This document shows, in pieces, positions 41,291 to 52,109 of a stretch of 64,000 nt of DNA (position 1 is the first letter of the stretch; the number at the start of each line of letters is the position of its first letter). The position numbers were made by a program, and so were the translations under genes. Where the stretch lies: contig JALQPE010000012.1 in the NCBI GenBank assembly GCA_030407315.1, forward strand, positions 293,416 to 357,415, read 5' to 3'. The stretch comes from Asparagopsis taxiformis. Taxonomy: Eukaryota > Rhodophyta > Florideophyceae > Bonnemaisoniales > Bonnemaisoniaceae. Below the pieces are notes generated by a model. That model did no database searches, had not been told where the DNA came from, and saw only the letters and a program-made list of their open reading frames with translations.

Positions 41291-43261
41291 ATGGATCCAT
41301 CCGCGCCCGAGCGATCGAACGCGCCGACCGAACCGCCGCCAGTCGCGTCGCAAACGCACGCAGTCGACGCGCTGGTCGCTTCACATATCCCTGACCCTAC
41401 CGCTTCTCCGTGGCCGCCGTTACCGACGCAAGCGCTCGCGAGCATCGACGACGAGGCGCAAACGTCCGACGATGGCGCCGCAACGAAGCGCGAGGCCGAG
41501 TTCCGCGTTCCCGACGTGCACGCTACACCGTCCGCAACGCTTCCGAGCTTGGTTCGACAAGTAGTGGACGACCCTACGTTCCAATGCATGCTCCAGGCTG
41601 AAGTACGAGCCGCGGTGGACCGCGCTATCAAGGGCCAGTCACGTGGATTGACGGCTCAGATGAGGGCGCAAGTCCACAACCTAATCGTCACTACGATGGA
41701 CTCCCGCGAGGAGCACAATATTGAACGCGCGAACGTCGCTGCGCGCGAAAACCGAACGCGAACCGCAGCGCGCGCGACCCCTACGAACTACGCGCGCGAC
41801 GCGGACCCCGAAGGATGGCTGGAACTGGCGCGCCAGGACCTGTCATTCGACGACCCCCCGCCTTCGGACAGCGACAATGGACCCGCGCATCCCGGGCTGG
41901 TAGAGATCCAGCCGTTGAACGAGCTGTTCACGCGCGCGCTTTCGTATCACACGTACCGCTTGCGTAATACGGACCGCGCGTTTAACCGAGCAATTGCGAG
42001 CGAATTGGCTAACACCGCGAAGATGGTGCGCCATTCGATGCAGGGAGAGAATTTCACGGGCGCTGACGGAATCGCCGTGCTATCGTTCCTGAAGTATTTC
42101 AAGAGCGCATGCGACGACACCGGCGTATCCGAAGGCGCAGCGCTTCCGATTCTCAAGTATTTCCTCGCCGACGAGGCGCGCGACACGTTCCAAACGTACG
42201 TGGGGCGAACGTTCCGAGGAGCGCGCGCGGGCGTTGATTCGATTACGTGCTACGCGGAAGCCGTTCAGTGGCTCTTACTAACCTACGCGCGCGAAGGCGA
42301 CGTTGCGCAAGCGTATCGTGACGTGGCGCAACAAACGCAAGACCCGAAGGAAACCGAAACGCAATTAGCTACGAGACTACGACGCCGCGCGCTGCGCTGC
42401 GGCGATGCGTTTAGCGAGCGAACGCTTGTTTCTATTTTCGTCGATGGTCTACGACCCTATGCGCAACACCTCGTACGGGACGCGCTGTCTCGCGACCCGC
42501 GTCGATACACCTTTCGAGAGCTAGTCTCTATGGCGCAGAGCCACGGGGACACGCACCGAGCGATGACGCCGACGACGAGCGCGCGACCGCTACTGCGACG
42601 AACGCCTGCGCTCTACGTGGAAGAGGAGGAGACACCAACGGTGCAAGCGCTGACCGTGGGGCATACCCCGCCATCGGGCTTCTCATCGCCAAACGTCTCA
42701 ACCTCCGCCGCGACGCCGCACGCTCCGCGCGAACGGAAGTTCTCGACCCCGAGCCCCATGCGAAGTCCAACCTCGCTTGGCACCCCTTCGTCGAATTATC
42801 GCACGCCACGCTCTCGCGACGCATCGCCCGCCGACCGCTCGCGACGCTTTGCGCATAACGACGACCGAGAACGCGAACGCGCGGGACCGTACACGGCGCA
42901 CATACCGCGCGCAACTTACCCACCGCCTATCGTGAGACAGACGGCACCGGCCGACACGTCTCGCACAGCGGCGTTCCGCTGTCTGATATGCCGGAAGTTT
43001 GGGCACCCCATGGTAAGCTGCCCGCTGCTCTCATCCGAGCAACAGGCCGCGATTCGCGAGATGCATAGCCACGCGCGCCTAACGCCCGAAGAACTGAACC
43101 TGCAGCGTAACGTTCAGGTTTTCGAAGTTTCCGCGGACGATGACGCACGCGAGCGCGAAAGCGAACGCACGCGCGAAGACGACGCGCACGACGGCGAGCA
43201 GCTCACGCCCCACTCGGTTCGCTTCGCAGAAGACCCGGGAAACGCCTACGAGGAGTCGTAG
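41291..43261 (+). CDS. gag: Gag of element A, 656 aa
   Basis: Intact frame. The first about 130 residues are Ala/Pro-rich. The central region, with TAKMVRHSMQGENFTG, LPILKYFLADEARDTFQTYV and RLRRRALRCGDAFSERTLVS, fits a Gypsy capsid (retrotransposon gag domain). A Pro/Ser/Arg-rich stretch follows, then a zinc knuckle CLICRKFGHPMVSC at residues 564-577 (C-x2-C-x4-H-x4-C), which binds RNA. The tail is highly charged and overlaps the pol frame by about 118 nt. Longer than most Gypsy Gag proteins because of the N- and C-terminal extensions. No frame damage, so it may still form particles. Confidence 0.9.
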   Translation: MDPSAPERSNAPTEPPPVASQTHAVDALVASHIPDPTASPWPPLPTQALASIDDEAQTSDDGAATKREAEFRVPDVHATPSATLPSLVRQVVDDPTFQCMLQAEVRAAVDRAIKGQSRGLTAQMRAQVHNLIVTTMDSREEHNIERANVAARENRTRTAARATPTNYARDADPEGWLELARQDLSFDDPPPSDSDNGPAHPGLVEIQPLNELFTRALSYHTYRLRNTDRAFNRAIASELANTAKMVRHSMQGENFTGADGIAVLSFLKYFKSACDDTGVSEGAALPILKYFLADEARDTFQTYVGRTFRGARAGVDSITCYAEAVQWLLLTYAREGDVAQAYRDVAQQTQDPKETETQLATRLRRRALRCGDAFSERTLVSIFVDGLRPYAQHLVRDALSRDPRRYTFRELVSMAQSHGDTHRAMTPTTSARPLLRRTPALYVEEEETPTVQALTVGHTPPSGFSSPNVSTSAATPHAPRERKFSTPSPMRSPTSLGTPSSNYRTPRSRDASPADRSRRFAHNDDRERERAGPYTAHIPRATYPPPIVRQTAPADTSRTAAFRCLICRKFGHPMVSCPLLSSEQQAAIREMHSHARLTPEELNLQRNVQVFEVSADDDARERESERTREDDAHDGEQLTPHSVRFAEDPGNAYEES

Positions 43262-43279
43262 CGGGTGGGCCGACTCCTC
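43237..43279 (+). promoter_or_regulatory. -1 ribosomal frameshift signal, gag/pol of element A
   Basis: Slippery heptamer GGGAAAC (43237-43243) in phase with gag as G GGA AAC, spacer GCCTAC, then a perfect 9-bp stem GAGGAGTCG/CGACTCCTC (43250-43258 with 43271-43279). The 12-nt loop starts with the gag stop TAG. The pol frame is -1 and open from about 43143. In elements B and B' the seventh pair is C-G instead of U-A. Confidence 0.75.
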
Positions 43280-43305
43280 CCCACTCAACGAACACGCGAC
43301 GCGCG

Positions 43306-43965
43306 ATGACGCAACCGCCGCGCGAAAGACCGCCTCCGTTACCACCCGAAACAGTGGTCCTGTTTCAGACCCCTACCGCGAACTACAAACTCGAGATACG
43401 CGTCGGATATAATCTACGCACGGCCACCGCGGTGACCGCTGTGCTTGATACCGGCGCGGGCCCGAGCCTCATTCGCGAGAACGTATTAGGCGCTGATTGG
43501 AAGCGCCACGCTACGCCGCCGACGCTGCGTTGCGCGATTATCGACGCGAATGGACGACGCCTCGCGCCGAACGCGTCGTTGCGACTTAGCGTTCTTCTAG
43601 GCGCCCGCGCGCACCTTCAAACTTTCCTGGTGATGCAGCGCTTATCCGTCCCTTGCATTCTGGGAGCAGACTTCATCGACCGTGTGGTTCGGATGATCTA
43701 TACTGGGCCGCAGCGCGCGTTGCGAACCCGCTATGGAGACCACGTTCCAATGCTCCCACGCACGCCGACGAAACCGCGCCGCGCACCGACCCCAAGACTA
43801 CCCGACCAACAGATTTCGCACCAATCCGCGTTGCGCGCCGCACGTCGATTCCGCCGCACGCGACGAAACGAGCTATCGAAGTCACCACGGGCGCTGACGG
43901 ACGCTGCATACGATACCCGCGACCGACCTCTACGGGCAGAAGTTGCTTCGTCTAGCCAACGGTGA
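43306..43965 (+). pseudogene. pol: Protease part of Pol, element A
   Basis: The frame is open upstream to the gag overlap, so translation is expected by -1 frameshift rather than from the ATG at 43306. The retropepsin core has VLDTGAGPSLIRENVLGADW (catalytic D48-T49-G50) and CILGADFIDRV. After about residue 170 the frame drifts into sequence unlike the B' copy (315 codons there), showing a frame break near 43790; it ends at 43965 and RT goes on in the frame from 43943. Confidence 0.85.
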
Positions 43966-44839
43966 AACGCAGGTTAAAAGGAACGTGCCCTTCAGTGTGC
44001 ATGTGCACAACGCCGGCACCCGCCTACAGGTATTGCCCAAAGGCATGAAGGTGGGCGCCGCAGTGCCCAACCCCGTAGGTTGCCTACAAGTTGCACAAGA
44101 GGCGCCGACTCCGCAAGACCGACCGCCCGACGATGCGACGCCACGCAACGCGACGAACCCGCCGGACCCGCGCGAAGCCGACGGAATTGCGAACGCGACG
44201 CCGCATTGGGAAGACCTCTTACGCGCGACGCTACGCGATGAGCGAGTAGACGACGACCTACACGCGCGAATTATCGAGATGCTGCGAAAGCACGAGCGAA
44301 TGTGGAATGGCACGCTCGGAGCCATCCACGCGACAGAACACCGCATCGAACTGGTTCCGGGGGCGACCCCCGTCAACCAACCGCCGTACCGCGCCGGACA
44401 CGCGTCGCGCGAAATTATCCGTACGCAAGTGGATAAGATGCTCCGCGCTGGAGTGATCGAACCTGCTACATCGGAGTGGGCGAGCCCGGTCGTAGTCGTG
44501 CCTAAGAAGGACGGGACTTCCCGCTTCTGCATCGACTACCGCCGCTTAAACGCCGCTACCGTCAAGGACGCGTATCCGATTCCGCGCATGGACGATTGCG
44601 TCGACTCGCTCGGTAACGCGACGGTTTTCACTACGCTGGACTGCAATTCGGGATACTGGCAAATCCCGGTAGCGCACGCCGACCGCGATAAGACTACGTT
44701 TACGTCGCATGTTGGTACGTATCGCTTCCGCCGTATGCCCTTTGGACTATCGAACGCGCCCGCGACGTTTCAGCGCGCGCTCGATATCTTGCTCGCGAAC
44801 GTGAAATGGCAGCACTGCCTTGTCTACTGGATGACGTAA
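43943..44839 (+). pseudogene. pol: Reverse transcriptase N-terminal part, element A
   Basis: Contains HRIELVPGATPVNQPPYR, VIEPATSEWASPVVVVPKKD, FCIDYRRLN, TTLDCNSGYWQIP and MPFGLSNAPATFQRALDILL. The frame fails exactly at the catalytic YLDD motif (44823-44835), where one base is missing relative to the B' copy; the rest of RT is in the frame from 44806. RT cannot be made in one piece. Confidence 0.88.
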
Positions 44840-47751
44840 TCATCTTCTCCGCCGACGTAAACGCGCACGTGCATCACGTCGACGAGATACTGGGAATCCT
44901 CGGACGCGCTGGCGTTTCGCTTAAATTCGCGAAGACCGAGTTCTTCAAGCGCTCGGTGGACTATCTGGGACATACTATTTCGCCGGGGAAGCTATCCGTA
45001 CCGACGACGAAATGCGACGCGCTACGCGATGCGACGTACCCGACGACGAAAACGCAACTGCGCAGCTTCCTGGGGACGTGCAACGTATACCGCCGATTCG
45101 TTGAAAAATTCGCGTTCGTAGCAGCGCCGCTTACGCAGCTGCTGAAGAAGGACCAAGGAGATAACCTACCCGCGCCGACGCCCGAGCAAACGCGCGCGTT
45201 CGAGTCATTGCGACAAGCGATGCTATCTCCACCTATCCTTCGTCTACCGCGCGAAGGGCACCCGTATGTGCTCGACACCGACGCGTCGCAAGGCCAAATC
45301 GGGTGCGCGTTACTACAGTTAGACGCCGACGACGACGTATTACATCCAGTCGGATACTGGTCGCGCACGCTTAACGACGCGGAGCGTAATTACTCGACGA
45401 CGGAACGCGAATGCCTCGCAGTGGTATGGGCTGTGTTACTATTACGCGCATATCTAGAAGGACGGAAGTTCACGGTTCGCACGGACCATAATTCGCTGCG
45501 CTGGATTCTAAATATGACCTCCGCGGAAGGACGACTCGCGCGCTGGCGATTGCGACTCGCCGAGTTCGAGTTCGACGTCGAATATAAAAAGGGTAAACGC
45601 CATGTTATCGCCGACGCGCTCTCGCGAATGGCCACGCGAAGCGGCGACGAGACGGAAATACCGGACGAGATACCCTGCTTCGGCGCCGCGAACATCGTCG
45701 AACCGCACGCGGACGCTTACGTTCGAGCCGACGCCGCGCTACTATGCGACTACGCCGAATATTATCCTAGCCTGGATTGTCTGCTGACATCTCGAGCATG
45801 TATCGAACCACCCGTATCCGCTGACGAGTGGATACGCGAGCAGGCTACGGACGAGTTCTGCCAGAACGCAAAACGCGACGTCGAAACCGCGCCGCGATCG
45901 CGTTTTCACCTATCCCCCGATGGGATTCTCATGAGGACCGCTCCGCTCGACAACGCCACGCAGATAGTCGTTCCCGAAGCGATTAAGGGGCGTATTCTGC
46001 GAGCTAACCACTACGCGGTAACTGCAGGACACCCGGGCGCGCGACGCATGTACGACGCAATTCGACGTGCATACTACTGGCCGATGATGAGCGTAGACGT
46101 CTACACTACAGTGAGACAGTGCGACGCGTGCGCACGTAATCGCGTTACGCAGTATCGCCACACGAACGCCCTGAAGCTCTTTCCCGCAACGCGCCCGCTC
46201 GAAGACGTCGCCATCGATATTCTGGGTCCGCTACCCGAGACTCCGCGCCAACGCCGCTTCGTACTCGTAATCGCCGATCGCTATAGCAAGCTTTGCCGAC
46301 TCATCGCGCTCGGACGCGTATCTGCGCTCGCCGTCGCGAAGGCCTTTTGCAGAGACTGGGTCTTTGTATACGGACCGCCGCGCACGCTGCTTTCTGACAA
46401 CGGACCGCAGTTTCGCTCGAAGTTATTTCAGGAAACGTGCGCGCTTATGGGAACGCGAAACATATTCACGACGACGTATCATCCGCAATCGAACGGACAA
46501 GTCGAGCGAATGAATCGTACCATCGTCGCGACGCTGCGCCATTACGTCGACGAAGAGCGAAAGGACTGGGATGAGCATTTGGATGCGCTAGCGTACGCCT
46601 ACAATCGCGCGATACACCGCTCGACGAATACGTCGCCGTTCGAGCTTACGCTCACGCGCTACCCTGTGTCGCTGGGTACGGAACAAGTGGACACGATTCG
46701 CAGTACGCCATTCCTTCGTATGGAATTCCTAGCGCGGCTATCAGACGCCTACGCGCGCGCGGCGAGCGCGTTGAAGAAGGCGCAAGCGCGATATAAACGG
46801 GACTTCGACCGCAGTGTACGCGCGGTGAATAAGGATATTAAGGTGGGTGACCAAGTGTACTTGGATACCCGCGCGGGAGCGACGACGCAAGCGCAGCGAA
46901 GTGAAGAGACGCGGGCATCGAAACTGGATTACCCCGTCTCTGGCCCTTTCCCCGTAATAGGTTGTCATGGCCATACTTACGAAATCGTAATAGACGGCGT
47001 ACCCGAACTCGTTAGCTCCGATCGTATCCGCTTCGCGCCGCGTGATGCGACAAGCGCGCCTGATTCGCCCGGCGGCGAGGAAGATACCAACGACGCGGAG
47101 AACGCCGACGACGCGACACGGCGGGACGAACGCGACCTCGATGACACGCGCAAGGTCAACCCGGAGTCAGAGTACGGGGCGCGCGAATTTATGATCGACA
47201 AACTAACGGCCGAAGGCATCGATGACGCTGGCGCGTCCGTCTTTCGCGTAAGGTGGAAAGGATATTCGCCGCGCGACGATACGTGGGAGCCCGAGAGCTC
47301 GCTGCCCGCGCCGTTGGTCGCACGTTTCCGAAAGGACCTGAACCGACGCACGCCTAGGGCCCCGCGCGCGATATCGCGAGCCAGCCTGCAACGCCGCACA
47401 ACCGTCGAAAGAACCCGCCGAAGGTACCCGCCCGCAGGGAGAAGCGCGATGACGCGCAGCGAACCGCACCGCCCAGCCGCGCGAGCGCGCGACTCAGGAA
47501 CCGTAGGATGCAATCCCGCACGCCACGCAATTGACGCCCGACAGGGCTTGACCAGAGACGCGCTCCGACAAATCACCGCCAGCCGCGGGCTCCGTAAGAG
47601 CTGCTGCCGACAGGTGAACCACGGCAAAAGTGATGACGCGATCAAGCGCACTCCTGCGCGCACGCGGGGCCACACATCACGAACTAAAAACGTGGCGACG
47701 CACCGGAAGAACAAGCGAGACGCCAAGCGGATGCCGCTGCGCCCCGCATAA
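44806..47751 (+). CDS. pol: Pol C-terminal part of element A: RT end, RNase H, integrase, chromodomain
   Basis: A 981-codon frame. RT end with DDVIIFS at 9-15. RNase H: DTDAS near 157, TERE near 200, RTDHNS near 225. Integrase: zinc site H402, H409, C439, C442; DDE core D471 (AIDILGP), D531 (LLSDNGPQF), E567 (NGQVERMNR). After a GPF-type linker (about 713) a chromodomain lies at 794-834 (FMIDKL...FRVRWKGYSPRDDTWEP). A basic tail of about 130 residues follows. All catalytic residues of RNase H and integrase are present. The chromodomain is known to guide chromoviruses to marked histones. Only the upstream frame breaks prevent a complete Pol. Confidence 0.9.
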   Translation: MAALPCLLDDVIIFSADVNAHVHHVDEILGILGRAGVSLKFAKTEFFKRSVDYLGHTISPGKLSVPTTKCDALRDATYPTTKTQLRSFLGTCNVYRRFVEKFAFVAAPLTQLLKKDQGDNLPAPTPEQTRAFESLRQAMLSPPILRLPREGHPYVLDTDASQGQIGCALLQLDADDDVLHPVGYWSRTLNDAERNYSTTERECLAVVWAVLLLRAYLEGRKFTVRTDHNSLRWILNMTSAEGRLARWRLRLAEFEFDVEYKKGKRHVIADALSRMATRSGDETEIPDEIPCFGAANIVEPHADAYVRADAALLCDYAEYYPSLDCLLTSRACIEPPVSADEWIREQATDEFCQNAKRDVETAPRSRFHLSPDGILMRTAPLDNATQIVVPEAIKGRILRANHYAVTAGHPGARRMYDAIRRAYYWPMMSVDVYTTVRQCDACARNRVTQYRHTNALKLFPATRPLEDVAIDILGPLPETPRQRRFVLVIADRYSKLCRLIALGRVSALAVAKAFCRDWVFVYGPPRTLLSDNGPQFRSKLFQETCALMGTRNIFTTTYHPQSNGQVERMNRTIVATLRHYVDEERKDWDEHLDALAYAYNRAIHRSTNTSPFELTLTRYPVSLGTEQVDTIRSTPFLRMEFLARLSDAYARAASALKKAQARYKRDFDRSVRAVNKDIKVGDQVYLDTRAGATTQAQRSEETRASKLDYPVSGPFPVIGCHGHTYEIVIDGVPELVSSDRIRFAPRDATSAPDSPGGEEDTNDAENADDATRRDERDLDDTRKVNPESEYGAREFMIDKLTAEGIDDAGASVFRVRWKGYSPRDDTWEPESSLPAPLVARFRKDLNRRTPRAPRAISRASLQRRTTVERTRRRYPPAGRSAMTRSEPHRPAARARDSGTVGCNPARHAIDARQGLTRDALRQITASRGLRKSCCRQVNHGKSDDAIKRTPARTRGHTSRTKNVATHRKNKRDAKRMPLRPA

Positions 47752-47759
47752 CTGGCCAT

Positions 47760-49304
47760 CGCCGCTGCATACTCTATACCCCCGCAGTGCAGGGCGAATC
47801 GATGTCGCTCATGGCGCGACGTTTATTGGAATGACACGCGCGCATCTGTACAATGGGTTTCCCTAGGTATAACTTAGGCACTGAGCGCCAGCGCCACGCG
47901 TCACGGGATACGCGAACTACCGCGCTCGATTTGACGGCCGTCTACATTTGTATTTGCACACGCGTCTGAGTCGCCCCACGAGCGCTCGCAACGCCTGCCG
48001 CGTAAGTGTTTTTGGTGCGCCTTCATGGCATCCTACCCCCGCTCACGTTTGGGCCGCCACTTATTGCGCCACGCAAGAATCGTCGTTATCGCGCCACGCA
48101 AGCTTTCGTTTTCGTTTCGCCACGCAATTCTCGACGCCCGCGCCCGGTTATTTTTCGCCGCATTCGCGCCACGCGCCGCCACGTCGTCGCCCACGCAATA
48201 TCGTCGCACGCGCAAATCAATGCAGGCCGCCCGAAGTTCGAGAAGGGTCTGGCTTAGCGCAATGAAGCGCTGCTTATCTGGCTTTCGACTACCTCGGGGA
48301 CCGCGGAATGCGTTAGAGCCAGCGACATATTTTCGCGCGAAAAAAGGGGAGCGACGCTGGCATCGCGAAGGCGGGCTGGCCCGGCTAGCTAGCAATTCGG
48401 CCGTCCCACGGAAACTGCCCCTCAGAAAGGCACCATGGAATGGGACACCTGTATCGCGCCGCCGCCAAGCTGAGCCCTCGCGCCGTGACGGGTTGTACCT
48501 CGCTGTCGTCACCTGATTGGTCGATCACACGCCCGGCTTGGCAGCGGAACGTATGGACTTGGTGGAAGGACGCCAGCCCCTGGAAGGACGCGGGCCTCTA
48601 CTGGGAATGAAATGCTACCTACGCGCATGCCTCCCCCTCTAGCGAAAGGACGAAGACGAAAGACGGAGGCATGCTACTAAAAACGTAGCCCCCGCATAAA
48701 CCCCCAAATAGAACCCCGCCGACCCGCGCTAGTCACAAGAAGCGCACGACGAATCCGCCCAGCGAAGCGACGAGCGCTGTAGTGCGAAGCGAATAAGCGA
48801 CGAAATTAGCGAGCGACGAAGGGAATCACGCACGGCGAGCTGACGGCGCGAGCGAACGGCGACGAACCTCCCCTCACAGCTCACCGCACTCCCTCCTTTG
48901 TCCCGCGCCCCTTCTCATCGGACGAAAGATGCACGTTGCGATTCCTCCCTTTCGCCAACCTTCCTTGCCAAAACGCACGAGCGCTGCGCTGCCGCCGCAA
49001 GAGACCGCCCGCCGTCTCATGCGCCCCGACTCCGCACGCGTACAATAGGCGCGTCGTACATGTGTCCCCCGAACGGCGACGCAGACATCTGGCAAGTACG
49101 GTTTCAAGCCGCGGCCCGCGCGCCCTTACTGTGACGTGGTAGCGCACCAGCCGTACGCAACGATGCTTCGGCCGCGCCGCCGCGCGAAGGATTCGCGATT
49201 CGAGGAAAGCGACAAGGGTAAAGGAGCGAAAGGCGAACACAAAGCAAGACAAGTTTATTCTAAGAAGGAGGTGCAGCGAAGCAGCCGACGAAGCGGAACG
49301 AGAA
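47760..49304. other. Convergent gap of element A
   Basis: About 1.5 kb between the end of pol and the 3' end of the antisense gene. It contains CGCCACGC/TCGCGC-rich repeats and short frames on both strands without domains. No gene is supported. It corresponds to 57703-59307 in element B. Confidence 0.6.
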
Positions 49305-52109
49305 CTAAGACGGTGGTGCGCGCGTGTCGCCGTCCCGACGCGTGCGACGGCTCGACGAACTACCCGCAGTACCGCGCGAACGAGCACGGCTTGAAGCCGT
49401 ATCTGCCTGGTGACCGCGTCGCCGCTCGGGATTCAACACCCGAACGACGCGCCCATCATGTACGCCAATTCGAAGTGGAGGGATGCTTGCCCGACCCGCC
49501 GAGGCTGCAGCCGCACGCGAACGCGTCGTAGGGCGAGCGCCGCCGCGCCCCACGCCAACGCCCTCGGAGGCGCCACGCACCGATGCTTCCGCGCGCAGCC
49601 CACTCACAGACTGCGTTTCACCGGCCGATTCTTGTTCGTCAACCGACCCCGCGGGGGACCGCTGCAGGTAACCCACGACGTTATTCAACGCCGTACCCAA
49701 ACGGTGCGCGCGCTCGATAGTATCTTGGACTTGTCGTACGGTTTCCCGCTCGCGCGCTTGATATTCATCGCGCACCGCGGTAAGGCGACTAGCCGCTCGC
49801 TCCCTTTCGGCCCCAAGGTTAGTTTCGACTTCGACAAGCGCCCGTTCCGCCGTTTCGCGCGCCACCGAAGCCGCGTCGCAGCGAGTTTGGAGTTCCGTCA
49901 CCTTAGCGCGAAGTTCTTCTTCGCTTCTCCTGTGCGCGCCCGCCCGACCCATCATCGTATTGATGTCCGTCTGCATGCGTTCGATACGCACCGCATCTTC
50001 GTCGACTTTGCGTTTTAACGCCACCTCGCGGACCTCGGTCTTTGTAAGCGCCTCCCTCGCCCCTTGCAAGAGCGACAGAGCCTCGTCTCGCGTCTTGTGC
50101 GCGGCGTCGCGCGCCCGATTCGCTTCGTCGAGGCGGACTAAGGCGTCGTCGCGAGCTTGCGCAATGGACGTCACGCGCGACAACGCTTCTTCGCCGGCTC
50201 GTTCGGCCTCAGCCAGTCGAGTTCGCAGTTCAGCCGCATCCGGTGCAATTGATGCCACGCCTTCAGCGACCGCGGCCGCACTTGCTATCGCGTCGTCAAC
50301 CACGGCCGAAACTACGTTGGCTGCAGCACCCGCCGCGGCCCCACTAGCGCTCGCTTCGCCCGACGCCGCCGCAGTACTTTGACCCTGAGTGGCCTTCTTC
50401 AGTTCCTGCAGTTCGTTGTATACCTTGACGTACTCCGCCCGCAGCGCTGCGTCAAGCTGAGTAACGTCGATCGGAGCTCGAGGTGCCTCCGAAAATAGCG
50501 AATACCGACCGTCCCGAAAGCGACGACGCTCTACGGCAAGCAACGCCGCCATGCCGAGGTATTGCGCGTACTCTCGCGAGTTGGTCGCACGCATCACGTG
50601 TAGCTCGTTGGTTGATAACGCGGACAATACGGCATCCACGGTCACGACGTCATGGGCTTCCAGATGCGCGAACGCGCTGCGCGACGGGTTTCGCGGCGAT
50701 TTTAACAGAAGATGCGGAATCTCTGTGTGACGATGGACACCGAGCGAACCGTGCGCCCAGTCCACACTGCCGCGTTCCGCGTTCCACGGCAACCATTGGC
50801 CGCCTTCGTTGAAATCGATACCCGGCGCGACGTCGAAGACGGGCGTTTCGTCCCATGCGCAAGCGCGATGTTCCGATAGAAGACTTTCCAAGTGTGCCGT
50901 AGAATACGAACCGCCGCGCACGACCGCCGACGCGCCGACGCGCTCGATCCCAGCGATAAGTTTATCGCTTAAACGCACTATGCGACGCTCGACGTAAGCG
51001 ATATGGAGCCACGCACAGGCTACCATCACGACCCATTCGCTTAAAGCAACGGCCCAGAAGTACGAGCGCGTTTCGACGGGGACATTAAGACCAAGGAGGA
51101 CAGACGGCGCGTAATGGAAGACGCAAGGCAAAGGAACCGACAAGGATTCGGGCGCTTCAGGCCAGTCGCGCGCGTCGTAACGAGGGAAGAAAGCGCCGAT
51201 ACGATCTTCGGGGAATTCACGGAACTCGACGTCGCGGTGCGTGACGAAGTATCCGGACGTGCGACGCAAGCGTAATTCGCGGCGCGCCTCGGGGCGCATA
51301 CTCGCGTCGAGAAACCAAGGTTCGCTCGTTGCCCCCTCGTGTTCCACGTCGTTCCACGGAACGCCCCCGTCTAATAAGAAGCCAGCGCTTGGCGCTGCCG
51401 CCCACGGATCGAGATGCGCGAATTCGTCGCGACGCATTGTACGGAGCCTCGCCAAGTGGCGTACGAGCCGTTCGTCAGCAGCGTCTTCGAGGAAATAGGC
51501 GTCGCATGGCAGGTTCGCGGGTACGGCCAAATCGCACAACGCCGATTCACGTCGCGCGTCCCATACCGTTTGCGCGTTGCGATGACCGGGCAGGACGGCG
51601 TAGCGATTAACGTCGGCGATGCGGTCCCATTGAAAGCGGCGCGGATAATACTGTAGCCGACTTAGCTCCGACCACGTTGGTAGCGTACGCGGCAGAAAGC
51701 GAAACGCGGACGGATCTTCGTAACGAGCGCGCGGCGTCGGGATGGGAGCGTTTTGCGCGGCCGACGGAAGGGATACGGAGGAAGGAGCGGGTATGGAGCG
51801 GAGAGGAACGCCGATAGAAGAATGACCGCCAGTCACCGACGCCGGCGTACCCGTGACGTCCACGGTCTCGACGACGTTTGGTGTCGCATCGACGCTGTTC
51901 GCATCGGAACCGCTCGCGACCGCCGGAACAGGCGCATTGATGGACGATGCCTGGGCTAAGGGAAGGTAGAACGGGCTCTCAGGACTTGCCGGCAAAGGAG
52001 TTGCGAAGCGCGGAGCGGCAGTCGGCGTGTGAGTAGGCGTCGTCATTTCGTCGCCGGGAGCGACGCCGGCACGGAGCCAGCCAGGAAGAGATTCGTCGTC
52101 GTGCGCCAT
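49305..52109 (-). CDS. Antisense gene of element A, 934 aa, function unknown
   Basis: An uninterrupted frame on the strand opposite gag-pol. The ATG at 52109 (M-A-H-D-D-E-S) is preferred; the frame also stays open upstream to 52367 inside the LTR edge and PPT, which is unlikely to be protein. Residues 1-130 are Pro/Ser/Thr-rich. A compact region of about 320 residues follows, rich in Trp, Tyr and Arg (RFQWDRIADVNRYAVLPGH, FLLDGGVPWNDVEHEG, LSVPLPCVFHYAPSVLLG). Then an Ala/Ser linker and a long Glu/Arg/Ala coiled coil (about 610-820). The C-terminus is basic. Copies in arm 1 and element B are broken. The weak match to the element C antisense protein suggests a common ancestor. Roles such as a structural protein or an assembly factor are speculation. 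Transcription would have to start in or next to the 3' LTR. Confidence 0.85.
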   Translation of the reverse strand: MAHDDESLPGWLRAGVAPGDEMTTPTHTPTAAPRFATPLPASPESPFYLPLAQASSINAPVPAVASGSDANSVDATPNVVETVDVTGTPASVTGGHSSIGVPLRSIPAPSSVSLPSAAQNAPIPTPRARYEDPSAFRFLPRTLPTWSELSRLQYYPRRFQWDRIADVNRYAVLPGHRNAQTVWDARRESALCDLAVPANLPCDAYFLEDAADERLVRHLARLRTMRRDEFAHLDPWAAAPSAGFLLDGGVPWNDVEHEGATSEPWFLDASMRPEARRELRLRRTSGYFVTHRDVEFREFPEDRIGAFFPRYDARDWPEAPESLSVPLPCVFHYAPSVLLGLNVPVETRSYFWAVALSEWVVMVACAWLHIAYVERRIVRLSDKLIAGIERVGASAVVRGGSYSTAHLESLLSEHRACAWDETPVFDVAPGIDFNEGGQWLPWNAERGSVDWAHGSLGVHRHTEIPHLLLKSPRNPSRSAFAHLEAHDVVTVDAVLSALSTNELHVMRATNSREYAQYLGMAALLAVERRRFRDGRYSLFSEAPRAPIDVTQLDAALRAEYVKVYNELQELKKATQGQSTAAASGEASASGAAAGAAANVVSAVVDDAIASAAAVAEGVASIAPDAAELRTRLAEAERAGEEALSRVTSIAQARDDALVRLDEANRARDAAHKTRDEALSLLQGAREALTKTEVREVALKRKVDEDAVRIERMQTDINTMMGRAGAHRRSEEELRAKVTELQTRCDAASVARETAERALVEVETNLGAERERAASRLTAVRDEYQARERETVRQVQDTIERAHRLGTALNNVVGYLQRSPAGSVDEQESAGETQSVSGLRAEASVRGASEGVGVGRGGARPTTRSRAAAASAGRASIPPLRIGVHDGRVVRVLNPERRRGHQADTASSRARSRGTAGSSSSRRTRRDGDTRAPPS

